Below, piece by piece: positions 15,482-23,169 of a stretch of 64,000 bases of DNA (position 1 is its first letter; every line of letters begins with the position of its first letter). A program made the position numbers and the translations under genes. The DNA comes from Jannaschia helgolandensis. GTDB taxonomy: Bacteria; Pseudomonadota; Alphaproteobacteria; Rhodobacterales; Rhodobacteraceae. The stretch is from positions 248,001 through 312,000 of the forward strand of contig NZ_FNZQ01000002.1 in assembly GCF_900109285.1 (NCBI RefSeq), written 5' to 3'. The notes below the pieces were generated by a model. The model had not been told where the DNA came from and did no database searches. It was given only the letters and a program-made list of their open reading frames with translations.

Positions 15482-15954
15482 TGCCTGCGGATACCGTCAC
15501 GCCCGCAACCCGAAGCCGGATGATGGCAGGCATCAAGGGCAAGAACACCAGACCGGAGCTGATAATCAGGTCAGCGCTGCACAGGCGCGGTTTCCGGTTT
15601 CGACTGCACCGCAAGGACCTGCCCGGCAAACCCGACCTTGTGTTCGCGGGACGGGGCGCGGTGATCTTCGTTCATGGCTGTTTCTGGCACGGGCACGACT
15701 GCCATCTATTTCGCTGGCCGAAGAGCCGCGAGGAGTTCTGGCGCGACAAGATCGGCAGGAACATCGAGCGCGACCGGCAGCAGTATCAGGCCCTGACCGA
15801 GGCGGGCTGGCGCATCGGAACGGTCCGGGAGTGCGCCCTGAAGGGCAAGACCCGCCTGCCCTTCGACAGCGTTGTCGATCAATGCGCCATATGGTTGAAA
15901 TCCGATACAAAAACGCTGGAGGTGAGCGGTGATACAACGCGGGCAACTGTCTGA
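15481..15954 (+). CDS. vsr: Very short patch repair endonuclease (Vsr)
   Basis: T:G mismatch nicking endonuclease, 157 aa. It repairs deamination of 5-methylcytosine at Dcm-type sites. Family markers: RSRMMAGIKGKNTRPEL near the N-terminus, the catalytic aspartate in GKPDLVF, and the zinc-site and catalytic histidines in VHGCFWHGHDCH. The ATG at 15481 shares one base with the methyltransferase stop. A longer in-frame reading from 15247 merely runs through the methyltransferase gene. Its presence protects the host from mutation at methylated CCWGG, matching the specificity inferred for the operon. Confidence 0.95.
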   Translation: MPADTVTPATRSRMMAGIKGKNTRPELIIRSALHRRGFRFRLHRKDLPGKPDLVFAGRGAVIFVHGCFWHGHDCHLFRWPKSREEFWRDKIGRNIERDRQQYQALTEAGWRIGTVRECALKGKTRLPFDSVVDQCAIWLKSDTKTLEVSGDTTRATV

Positions 15955-17152
15955 CTATTTCGAGGGTGTCGGGGTCAAGCGCCTGTCCGCCGTCGATGCC
16001 GAGCCTAAACGGTCCAACCAGCACGAAGTGAATACGACGCCCCAAATGCGGGACGAATTTCTGGGGGACACACAGCACCAGAAGTTTCCCGCAATCTACA
16101 TCTGGCTTGGCGGCGATCAGGAGGGTTTCACCGAGGAGAGCTGGGCCACGCACTACGACACCCGCCTCAATAATCCGGATCGCTCGCCTGAATGGCGGCT
16201 CTACTACCCCTCCAACCCCGTCACGGAGGCCATGAAGGCCGGGGACACCCTGTTCCTCGCCAAGGACCAGGGCGGCGTCCTGTGGTTTATCGTTGCCCCC
16301 GAGGGGTCCACCAGTGAGCAGCAGCTCTTCTGGCTGTTCGGTCTGCGCCCCGAAGGCAAATCCTTCGTGTCGCGCGAGTTCTCCGACGAGGAACCGGAGC
16401 TGGACTTCGCCGCGCGCTTCATCCTGGACGAGATCGGCGTTGAGTTCGAGGAACCCGAAGCCGACAAGCTGGACAGCATCATCGAGAGGTTCGGCACCAC
16501 GTTCCCGAAGACGGCCGAGTTCTCCCATCTGGCCCGTCTCACGCTGCCCGAGGTCCGCGCCGAGGACGACCCGGACGCGGCGCTCATTGCTTGGCTGGAT
16601 CACGAAGAGGCCCTGTTCCGGCGGCTGGAGCGCAAGGTCGTATCGTCGCGGATCGAGGCCGGGTTCGTGGACGACAGCGGCACGGACGTTGACGGCTTCA
16701 TCAGCTTTTCGCTGAGCGTCCAGAACCGGCGCAAGTCCCGCATGGGGCATTCGCTGGAAAACCACCTTGCCGCCGTTCTCGGGGCGCATGACATCCGGCA
16801 TGTCCGGGGCGCGGTTACGGAACACAACCACAAGCCCGACTTCCTCTTTCCCGATCTGGAGACCTACCAGGCTGCCCCGGCCGGGGGAGACCCCCGCCTG
16901 ACAATGCTGGGGGCCAAGTCCACCTGCAAGGATCGCTGGCGACAGGTTCTGGCCGAGGCCGAGAAGATCAGCCGCAAGCACCTGCTGACGCTGGAGCCGG
17001 GGATTTCCGAGCCGCAGACCAACCAGATGGAGGCGTCCAGTCTTCAGCTCGTCGTCCCTGCCCCGGTTCACGGCAGCTACACCGATGCGCAGCGCGGCTG
17101 GCTCTGGTCGGTCGGTGATTTTATTAAGAAAGTTCGTGCGCGCCAAGCCTGA
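15929..17152 (+). CDS. EcoRII-type restriction endonuclease
   Basis: Type IIE endonuclease of 407 aa, essentially the length of EcoRII (~404). Residues ~15-175 correspond to the EcoRII N-terminal effector-DNA domain. The catalytic domain shows MGHSLENHL, the PD motif KPDFLFPD (Asp304) and GAKSTCKDRWRQV (Lys330, Lys334), spaced as in the EcoRII active site, then KHLLTLEPGIS. A GTG at 15929 follows a strong GGAGGTG ribosome-binding site, and the gene overlaps vsr by 26 bases. With methyltransferase and Vsr it forms one operon; cleavage at CCWGG is predicted. Confidence 0.93.
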   Translation: MIQRGQLSDYFEGVGVKRLSAVDAEPKRSNQHEVNTTPQMRDEFLGDTQHQKFPAIYIWLGGDQEGFTEESWATHYDTRLNNPDRSPEWRLYYPSNPVTEAMKAGDTLFLAKDQGGVLWFIVAPEGSTSEQQLFWLFGLRPEGKSFVSREFSDEEPELDFAARFILDEIGVEFEEPEADKLDSIIERFGTTFPKTAEFSHLARLTLPEVRAEDDPDAALIAWLDHEEALFRRLERKVVSSRIEAGFVDDSGTDVDGFISFSLSVQNRRKSRMGHSLENHLAAVLGAHDIRHVRGAVTEHNHKPDFLFPDLETYQAAPAGGDPRLTMLGAKSTCKDRWRQVLAEAEKISRKHLLTLEPGISEPQTNQMEASSLQLVVPAPVHGSYTDAQRGWLWSVGDFIKKVRARQA

Positions 17153-17722
17153 AGCACTTTCTAATGACGCAAAACTATCCGAGAGTTTGACGAAGTGACC
17201 GTCAAGCTAGCGGATTATTTTCCGCCCTGTCGATGCTTTTACGACTCAGTATCGACTGCGGCAGATACCTCGTGGATGGACGATAGAACATGTGTTGCCT
17301 ACCCTAGCTAGGGACGCGCAGATCCTGCTGCACAAAATTAGCTCTGGTGCTGATAAACGCGCGGGGAACCTTCCTGCGGGTCGGCGGTGACGAGGTTATT
17401 GGGGGTGGCCCCTCCCAGTCAACGTCGATGCCGCAGCGCAAGCCGAATTCTAAATGACTAACGCCTATATCAAGCACCCGCCGTCCGGGCAGAGAGAAGC
17501 CGTAGCGGGAACGTGACACAAGGGTATTCAAGAAAGCGCCACGTTGACGAGGATCATGATCGAAGCAATGGTCTGCCAAAGCGAAATGCAGTCAGCAATG
17601 GCCACATCACGCGGCCCGAAATCAAACACGCCCGCAAGATCCCATTTTACAGATTCACCCCCTGTTCCGGGTCTGTCCGGTAAAATATTTGGGGTTATGC
17701 GATTGACTACAAACGCGAAATC
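17153..17722. other. Island right end, no convincing gene
   Basis: 570 bp after the endonuclease gene. Minus-strand frames of 91 codons (17304-17579) and 110 codons (17528-17860, running through the tRNA fragment) lack ribosome-binding sites and recognisable domains. The area may contain transposase or integrase debris, but I could not identify any. Confidence 0.5.
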
Positions 17723-17769
17723 CACGGATTTGCAATCCGCTGCGTAACCACTCCGCCAACTCGCCGCAG
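17723..17769. repeat. Island attachment repeat, right copy (orphan tRNA-Cys 5' half)
   Basis: 47 bp identical to 10057-10103. It holds tRNA-Cys from its first base (17765, minus strand) through the anticodon arm. It then stops, so no functional tRNA can be made here. It marks the right boundary of the island. Confidence 0.93.
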
Positions 17770-17778
17770 GGTGCGCCT

Positions 17779-17807
17779 GCATTAGCGCTCCTGATCCCGG
17801 CCTGCAA
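17779..17807 (-). promoter_or_regulatory. Displaced native tRNA-Cys promoter
   Basis: On the minus strand: TTGCAG, 17 bases, TAATGC, with the -10 box 13 bases before the first base of the orphan tRNA half. It lies on the host side of the repeat, divergent from the pcm gene at 17904. It now points into the island. Confidence 0.65.
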
Positions 17808-17903
17808 GCGCCTGTGGCGAACCCAAAGGGGCTTTCACGTTGCAGCGAACTGGAAGACATGCTTTTTGGGCGTGAGACGAAATCATACCCGTGGGCTTAG
17901 ATT

Positions 17904-18560
17904 ATGATTGCCGCAACGCAGACACTCCGAACGATCATGGTTGATACGCAGGTTCGCCCGTCGGATGTGACCAAGTTTCCGATCATCTCCGCCATGCTCG
18001 ACGTCGAACGCGAGGCCTTCGTTCCACAAGCTGCGCAGCCCGTCGCCTATATGGACGGCCCCGTGCAGCTGGCCGACGGGCGCGAGATGCCGGAAGCCCG
18101 CGTCTTTGCCAAGATGCTGGATGCGCTGGACATTCAGGCGTCCGATCAGGTTCTGATCATTGGCGGAGGCCTGGGTTATTCCGCCGCCGTTCTGGCCCGG
18201 ATGGCCGAGTCGGTTGTCATGGTCGAAGAGGATGTCCAGCTTGCGACGGATGCCGAAGCCGCATTGGCCCAGGCCGAAGTCGACAACGCTGTCGTGCTCC
18301 AGGGCGCGCTGTCCGAAGGGGCCGCAAAACCCGGTCCTTTCGACGTCATTCTGATCGAAGGCGCAGTTCAGAAAATCCCCGACGCCATACTGGGGCAATT
18401 GGGCGAAGGCGGACGGATTGCTGCCATCTTCATGGACGGGGCCAATGGCGAAGTCCGCGTCGGACGCTTGGTGGACGGTCATCTGGGGTGGCGGTTCGCC
18501 TTTAATGCGGGGGGCCCGATCCTGCCTGGCTTCGCAGAAGCCGCGGAGTTCGTTCTGTGA
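17904..18560 (+). CDS. Protein-L-isoaspartate O-methyltransferase family protein
   Basis: SAM-dependent methyltransferase of 218 aa related to Pcm. N-terminal MVDTQVRPSDVTKFPII and VEREAFVP are typical of the alphaproteobacterial branch, and the SAM site follows in VLIIGGGLGYSAAVLARM (DxGxG-like in classical Pcm). Residues that bind isoaspartate are less well conserved than in E. coli Pcm, so the substrate may differ. The ATG at 17904 keeps 11 residues before the conserved MVDTQ; 17937 is an alternative. Its stop overlaps the tolC-like start (TGATG), so the two are coupled, as is usual in Rhodobacterales. Confidence 0.88.
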   Translation: MIAATQTLRTIMVDTQVRPSDVTKFPIISAMLDVEREAFVPQAAQPVAYMDGPVQLADGREMPEARVFAKMLDALDIQASDQVLIIGGGLGYSAAVLARMAESVVMVEEDVQLATDAEAALAQAEVDNAVVLQGALSEGAAKPGPFDVILIEGAVQKIPDAILGQLGEGGRIAAIFMDGANGEVRVGRLVDGHLGWRFAFNAGGPILPGFAEAAEFVL

Positions 18561-19960
18561 TGCTGCGACGCCCGGATCGGGCGTTTCGCGGGGCGGTAGC
18601 CACGGCGCTGGCGATTCTTCTGACGCTTCCTGCCGCTGCCGATACGTTGAGCGATGCCCTGATTGAAGCCTATCGCAACTCGCCCCTGCTGGAGCAGCAG
18701 CGCTACCTGTTGCGCGCCACCGACGAGGATGTTGCAATTGCCGTTTCGGCCCTTCGCCCGGTTGTGAATTTTCAGGCAAGTTACGGGAAAACTGCGACAT
18801 TTTCTGATTTCGGTGGTCAACTGACGTCGACGAGCGGATCGTTGTCGCTGGTCCTTGAATATACGCTCGCCGATGGCGGGCAGCGGAACCTGCGGATCGG
18901 GGCGGCCAAGGAAGCTGTTCTGAGTGCGCGCTATGGTCTGATCCAGACAGAACAGGGCGTTTTGCTGGATGCCATCAATGCCTATCTGAACCTTCGACTG
19001 GCTGCGCGGATTGTCGACGTTCGTGAAAGCAACGTCGGCTTGATCACGCAGCAGTTGCGCGCAGCACAGGACCGGTTCGAGGTCGGTGAAGTGACACGGA
19101 CTGACGTGGCCATCGCGCAATCGCGCCTCGCGGCATCGCAATCTCAGCTGGCTGCATCCCGGGGCCAGGTCGACGTTGCGCGGGAACAATATCGCCTGAC
19201 GGTCGGGCGCCTGCCTGTCGGTGCCCTGCAATCCCCGCCGACGCCCCCGACCCTGCCCCCCTCGGTCGAGCGTGCGCAGGCTCTGGCGCTGCAGGTCCAT
19301 CCTCTGATCGCCGCCGCTCAGTATGACATCACGGCCCTGACTCTCCTGGCGGACGCACGGGCAGCGGACCGTCGTCCGTCCGTCGGCCTTCAGGCCAGCG
19401 CCGGGCGGACACGTCTGAACACTGACAGTGTAAGCATAGGTGTGACAGGCAATATCCCGATCTATACCGGTGGTCGCCTGCCCGCGCTGCAACGGCAGGC
19501 TATAGCACAGGCGCAGGCTTCACGGTCCAATCTTGGTCAGGTTAGCCGCACGATCGTCGACGGGGTGGGTCAGGCATGGGCCGGGCTAGAGGTCGCACGG
19601 GCGCAGATCACGGCAAGCCGGCAAGGCGTACGATCGGCGCAACTGGCCTTCGACGGCTTCCGCGAGGAGGCTCAACTGGGTGCGCGAACGACGCTGGACG
19701 TTCTGAACTCCGAGCAGGAACTCCTCGACGCCCGCACCTCACTGATCACGGCAGAGACGGATGCGCAATTCGCCGTCTACAACGTGCTGGCCGCGATTGG
19801 TCTTTTGACGACCGAGCATCTGGGCCTGTCTGTCGAACGCTATGACCCGACGGATTATTACAACACAGTGTCCAACGCGCCGCGCGCGGTCCCGGGCGCG
19901 CGCCCATCGACACAAGGCAATCGACTGGATTCGGTGTTGCGGCGTTTCGGTCGCAACTGA
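18560..19960 (+). CDS. tolC: TolC family outer membrane efflux protein
   Basis: Outer-membrane channel of type I secretion and RND efflux, 466 aa. A signal sequence (AVATALAILLTLPAAADT) is followed by two OEP repeats: the first begins LSDALIEAYRNSPLLEQQR and carries RFEVGEVTRTDVAIAQSRLA, and the second has REEAQLGARTTLDVLNSEQELLDAR. The length and the repeat pair are normal for TolC. The ATG at 18560 overlaps the upstream stop; a GTG one codon earlier is less likely. The disordered C-terminal 40 residues are usual for the family. Confidence 0.93.
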   Translation: MLRRPDRAFRGAVATALAILLTLPAAADTLSDALIEAYRNSPLLEQQRYLLRATDEDVAIAVSALRPVVNFQASYGKTATFSDFGGQLTSTSGSLSLVLEYTLADGGQRNLRIGAAKEAVLSARYGLIQTEQGVLLDAINAYLNLRLAARIVDVRESNVGLITQQLRAAQDRFEVGEVTRTDVAIAQSRLAASQSQLAASRGQVDVAREQYRLTVGRLPVGALQSPPTPPTLPPSVERAQALALQVHPLIAAAQYDITALTLLADARAADRRPSVGLQASAGRTRLNTDSVSIGVTGNIPIYTGGRLPALQRQAIAQAQASRSNLGQVSRTIVDGVGQAWAGLEVARAQITASRQGVRSAQLAFDGFREEAQLGARTTLDVLNSEQELLDARTSLITAETDAQFAVYNVLAAIGLLTTEHLGLSVERYDPTDYYNTVSNAPRAVPGARPSTQGNRLDSVLRRFGRN

Positions 19961-20052
19961 CGGCGCAATTAACACTTTAAGGCAGTTGTTCGTGGACGGC
20001 CCCCCTGCGGCGCGTGCTACGATTGCCGGACCAGCAGAACGGGACGAGGGCA

Positions 20053-20763
20053 ATGGCACAGACACATGATATCGAAGACGTGTTGTCGTCCATTCGGCGA
20101 CTGGTCGCGAATGAACCAGGCGCTGCACGAACATCGGCACCCGATGGCCCGACCCTCGTCCTGGACGCCTCGCAACGTGTAACGGAACCCGAAGACCCGT
20201 TTCAGATGATCCGCACACTCGCACAGGAAGAACGGGACGGGCGAGACGCGGAACATCTGACGGACGCGCTGCCGGATGATGTGGCGGCGATCACCGGCGA
20301 TCTGGTGAATGTGCCCGACGACGATGCCCAGACGCCCGACGCGGGTCGGACCGTGATCTGGGCCGACGACGAAACCCCGCCGGAAGCGGTAGACCCCATT
20401 GCATTTGTTCACACCAAATCCGCCGTCGAAGCGCAGGTTGAGGATGGTTCCGCAACAGTGGATCTGTCTGATGACTATGCCGAAGACACGGATTACGAGG
20501 TCGAAATGCCGACCGATGCGAGCCCTGTCGAGCGGGACATGGACATCGCATCCCCCGAGACGGAGGCGAATACCGCCCCTGATCGGGACGCGCTAGCCGA
20601 TCTGTCATCGGCGTTGAACGGGGACGATGCCCTGCGTGACCTGATTTCCGAGATCGTCCGGCAGGAATTATCCGGCGAACTGGGCGAGCGCATCACCCGC
20701 AACGTTCGCAAGCTGGTCCGTCGCGAAATACGACAGTTGCTGGCGTCCGAAGAATTCGATTGA
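20053..20763 (+). CDS. DUF2497 (PopZ-like) domain protein
   Basis: 236 aa. The N-terminal helix DIEDVLSSIRRLVANEPG and the C-terminal helical segment LRDLISEIVRQELSGELGERITRNVRKLVRREI are the two conserved ends of the DUF2497 family, to which Caulobacter PopZ belongs. The ~150 residues between are acidic and disordered (D/E/P/T rich), as in PopZ. A role in polar organisation is therefore possible but unproven in this lineage. The ATG at 20053 has a GGACGAGGG ribosome-binding site; an earlier in-frame start at 20014 lies in the intergenic region. The gene ends just before a bidirectional terminator. Confidence 0.83.
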   Translation: MAQTHDIEDVLSSIRRLVANEPGAARTSAPDGPTLVLDASQRVTEPEDPFQMIRTLAQEERDGRDAEHLTDALPDDVAAITGDLVNVPDDDAQTPDAGRTVIWADDETPPEAVDPIAFVHTKSAVEAQVEDGSATVDLSDDYAEDTDYEVEMPTDASPVERDMDIASPETEANTAPDRDALADLSSALNGDDALRDLISEIVRQELSGELGERITRNVRKLVRREIRQLLASEEFD

Positions 20764-20794
20764 ATGTCGTCTCGTAACAGGCTGGCAAACAACA

Positions 20795-20824
20795 AAAAGA
20801 CGTCGGATATATCCGACGTCTTTT
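20795..20824. terminator. Bidirectional terminator
   Basis: Perfect 30-bp palindrome: 15-bp arms beginning with AAAA and ending with TTTT around GACGTCGGAT. It lies between the convergent DUF2497 gene and the minus-strand gene at 20845 and gives a U-tract in both directions. Confidence 0.93.
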
Positions 20825-20844
20825 CCAATTTCAGACGGTGATTT

Positions 20845-21174
20845 TCAGGCGGCTTCGGCGGCCTCGGCCAGTTCGGCGGCCTGACGACGTTCGCTTTCTT
20901 CGCGCGAGAGGGCGACGGACGTACGAACACCCCGGCTGACAAATTCCATCAGACCCGAAACCACACGCTCGTTCGGGTCTATGCCAGCGCAGGACAGCAC
21001 TTCGCGACCATCGCGGGAGCGGGCCCAGCGAGCAATCTGCTCAGGGCCGTTGCCGAATTTCTTGTCGTCGGAGATGGCGTCATCCAACGCGGCCAGCACC
21101 ACCGCGGCAAACAACTTGCGTGCCCGTTGTCCCTGTTCGAAATTGAACGCTGTCGCGTCGACAAAGTCAGTCAT
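20845..21174 (-). CDS. Conserved Rhodobacterales protein (DUF6280-like)
   Basis: 109 aa from the ATG at 21174, preceded by GGAGAGAGCGGG. Soluble and mostly helical: AFNFEQGQRARKLFAAVVLAALDDAI, then GNGPEQIARWARSRDGREVLSCAGIDP and an alanine/glutamate-rich C-terminus. It matches a family that I remember only from Rhodobacterales genomes, without known function. A reading from 21201 adds nine residues and loses the ribosome-binding site. Confidence 0.75.
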   Translation of the reverse strand: MTDFVDATAFNFEQGQRARKLFAAVVLAALDDAISDDKKFGNGPEQIARWARSRDGREVLSCAGIDPNERVVSGLMEFVSRGVRTSVALSREESERRQAAELAEAAEAA

Positions 21175-21531
21175 CCCGCTCTCTCCATATTGTTCTTGCA
21201 TCTTCCCCGGTGCGTCGTCCTAGCACAGCAACTTGATTCGAGCTATGCGATATCAGAATACCTCGCATGCGAAATACTCATGGCAATCGCGGCCCGATAC
21301 CAAGTTTTGGTCCTGCACATGGTGTATTCGAACAATATATGGCCCTTGCCGTTAATCAATCAAGGTTTTGTCACTTTTCTGACGCATTCGACTGAGGCAT
21401 CGGGATTCGTCCCTCTCGACATTTCGAAACTACCGTGTGACCGGCACTGCAGGCCCACGCCGTCGCTTGTCTGCACCCGCTCCGGCGGATAAGGACGCCG
21501 GTGACACAAGGTCCAACCGAAAGCGCGTCCC
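21175..21531. other. Intergenic region upstream of efp
   Basis: 357 bp, AT-richer than its surroundings, between divergent genes. It should hold both promoters. I see no small gene, repeat or riboswitch-like structure in it. Confidence 0.5.
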
Positions 21532-22095
21532 ATGCCCAAGATCAACGGCAACGAAATCCGTCCCGGCAACATTCTCGAACATGACGGACACCTGTGGTCG
21601 GCGGTCAAGGTCGATCATGTAAAGCCCGGCAAGGGCGGCGCCTTCGCGCAGGTCGAGATGCGTAATTTGCGCAACGGGTCCAAGCTGAATGAACGGTTTC
21701 GCAGCGCCGACAAGGTGGAGCGGGTGCGGCTGGAGCAGAAGGACCAGCAGTTTCTGTACGAGACCGATGGTCGCCTCGTCTTCATGGATACCACGACCTA
21801 CGATCAGGTCGAAATCGATGCCGATATTCTGGGCGAACGCCGCCCGTTCCTGCAGGATGGCATGATGGTGAAGGTCGAATACTACGACGATGAGCCGCTG
21901 TCCGCCGAAGTGCCGCAAAAAGTGACATGCAAGATCGTCGAGACCGAGCCTGTGGTCAAAGGTCAGACCGCCGCCAATAGCTTCAAGCCCGCGCTTCTGG
22001 ACAATGGCGTCCGCGTCATGGTTCCGCCCTTCGTCGGCCAGGACGAGGACATCATCGTGAACACAGAGACGATGGAATATTCGGAACGCGCCTGA
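21532..22095 (+). CDS. efp: Translation elongation factor P
   Basis: EF-P, 187 aa (normal length), which relieves ribosome stalling at polyproline. Three OB-like domains are recognisable: N-terminal KOW-like [15 protein letters not shown], the loop [19 protein letters not shown] carrying the lysine equivalent to the modified Lys34, a middle domain with [20 protein letters not shown], and the C-terminal [21 protein letters not shown]. No modification enzyme gene (epmA or epmB) is nearby. The ATG at 21532 is the only sensible start. It converges with the TetR gene, 5 bp away. Confidence 0.97.
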   Translation: MPKINGNEIRPGNILEHDGHLWSAVKVDHVKPGKGGAFAQVEMRNLRNGSKLNERFRSADKVERVRLEQKDQQFLYETDGRLVFMDTTTYDQVEIDADILGERRPFLQDGMMVKVEYYDDEPLSAEVPQKVTCKIVETEPVVKGQTAANSFKPALLDNGVRVMVPPFVGQDEDIIVNTETMEYSERA

Positions 22096-22100
22096 GGCGA

Positions 22101-22691
22101 TCAGCCAACGCCGACCATGCCGCGCGCCATATTGGCATAGATTTCCTCGACGGCGGTGCGGTCCAAACGCCCGCCGTCGCGATACCATGTATTCACGCCG
22201 GTCAGCATCGCAATCAACGCCATTGCGCCCAGCTTGACGTCACCGACCTGCATTCTGCCAGCTGCAACACCATCGCGCAAAATCCCTTCGGGAACGGCTT
22301 CATATCTGCGACGCAGAGTTTCCACTGCGGCGAAAGATCCGGGCTCCAGCGACCGCAACTCCATATAGGCGATGAAAACGGCATCCGGGCGGTCCAGGTG
22401 AAATCGGATATGAAACCGCGCGAAGGCCTCCAACCGCGCGACAGTGTCGCCGCCGGGGTCCACCGCGTCCCATGCATCTAAAAGCTCCTCCAGGTGATCG
22501 CGCATCAGGCGGCTCAGCAGGGTCTGCTTGTCGGGCGTATAATGATACAGCGCGCCGGCCCCGATCCCGACGTCGGCGGCGATCTGGCGCATAGACACGG
22601 CGGCATATCCGAACTTTGCGAACAATCGTTCCGCCGCCGCGCGCACGCGGGGTCCGGTCACGCCTGCATCTGATCCGCTGGGTCTGGCCAT
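22101..22691 (-). CDS. TetR/AcrR family transcriptional regulator
   Basis: 196 aa from the ATG at 22691. The N-terminal helix-turn-helix is clear: AERLFAKFGYAAVSMRQIAADVGIGAGALYHYTPDKQTLLSRL. The C-terminal ligand domain resembles TetR regulators of fatty-acid or amine metabolism but gives no ligand. It is divergent from the small lipoprotein gene at 22769, so the 77-bp region between may hold its operator. An in-frame ATG at 22745 would run into that region. Confidence 0.9.
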   Translation of the reverse strand: MARPSGSDAGVTGPRVRAAAERLFAKFGYAAVSMRQIAADVGIGAGALYHYTPDKQTLLSRLMRDHLEELLDAWDAVDPGGDTVARLEAFARFHIRFHLDRPDAVFIAYMELRSLEPGSFAAVETLRRRYEAVPEGILRDGVAAGRMQVGDVKLGAMALIAMLTGVNTWYRDGGRLDRTAVEEIYANMARGMVGVG

Positions 22692-22768
22692 GCCAAGGAA
22701 TAAACCGAACGGGCGTTCAATTCCAAGCCATCTTGTCGCTTCCATCCGACCGTCCTAGGGTCGCGGCG

Positions 22769-23068
22769 ATGATACGCACCCTGCCCCTGATGCTGCTGCT
22801 GGCGGCCTGCGACCCGAACCTGCCGCCCGTTGACGCCGCCATCTCGGCCAAGGCGCGGGCGCAGACCTTTCCGGTTCTCGTGCCGCTGGACGCGATTCTG
22901 GCCGAGGGCAGCCGCGCTTCGCGAGCCGCCGCGGCACAGTCTGAATTGCAGGGCCGCGCTGCCGCTCTGTCGCGTACCACGATTGCATCGCCCGGCACCG
23001 GAGATCTGGCCGCCCGCGGCAGGCGCCTGCGGGAACGGGCCGAGAGGTTGCGCGCAATTCCCCTCTGA
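22769..23068 (+). CDS. Small predicted lipoprotein
   Basis: 99 aa. MIRTLPLMLLLAAC gives a short signal peptide with an LAAC lipobox (Cys14), followed by DPNLPPVDAAI. The mature part is alanine- and arginine-rich with a helical, probably coiled segment (ELQGRAAALSRTTIA, LAARGRRLRERAERLRA). No domain recognised. It is divergent from the TetR gene; anchoring in the envelope is inferred from the lipobox only. Confidence 0.65.
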   Translation: MIRTLPLMLLLAACDPNLPPVDAAISAKARAQTFPVLVPLDAILAEGSRASRAAAAQSELQGRAAALSRTTIASPGTGDLAARGRRLRERAERLRAIPL

Positions 23069-23169
23069 CCTCGGAGCCGATCCGGTCAGACCTCCTCCGG
23101 TCGCCGGACCGTTGCACCCCCTGCCCTCAGCCGCTACCCAAAGCGAATTCTACACATTTTCCCGGAGCA

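Larger units (their letters stand above)
10057..17769. mobile_element. Genomic island integrated in the 5' half of tRNA-Cys
   Basis: About 7.7 kb between perfect 47-bp direct repeats. The complete tRNA is at the left end, and only its 5' half remains at the right end, next to the displaced native promoter. The cargo is two DUF397 genes, a 57-aa ORF, an XRE-GNAT-like gene, a serine resolvase, a small gene plus a broken GHKL ATPase gene, and an EcoRII-like R-M-Vsr operon. Base composition is mosaic: AT-rich around 11.4-12.5 kb and GC-rich in the R-M part, which suggests several sources. No tyrosine integrase gene was found, so the element is either degraded or mobilised in trans. Confidence 0.9.

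Noticed and set aside
15247-15954. A longer 235-codon form of Vsr
   Set aside because: The first 78 residues are an out-of-frame reading of the methyltransferase gene; Vsr proteins are about 150 residues and the ATG at 15481 fits.
17304-17860. Minus-strand frames (91 and 110 codons) at the right end of the island
   Set aside because: Considered as integrase or transposase debris, but no catalytic motif was found, and the second frame runs through the tRNA fragment.
20795-20824. The perfect palindrome as a protein-binding site
   Set aside because: Its A- and T-runs and its place between two convergent genes are those of a bidirectional terminator.
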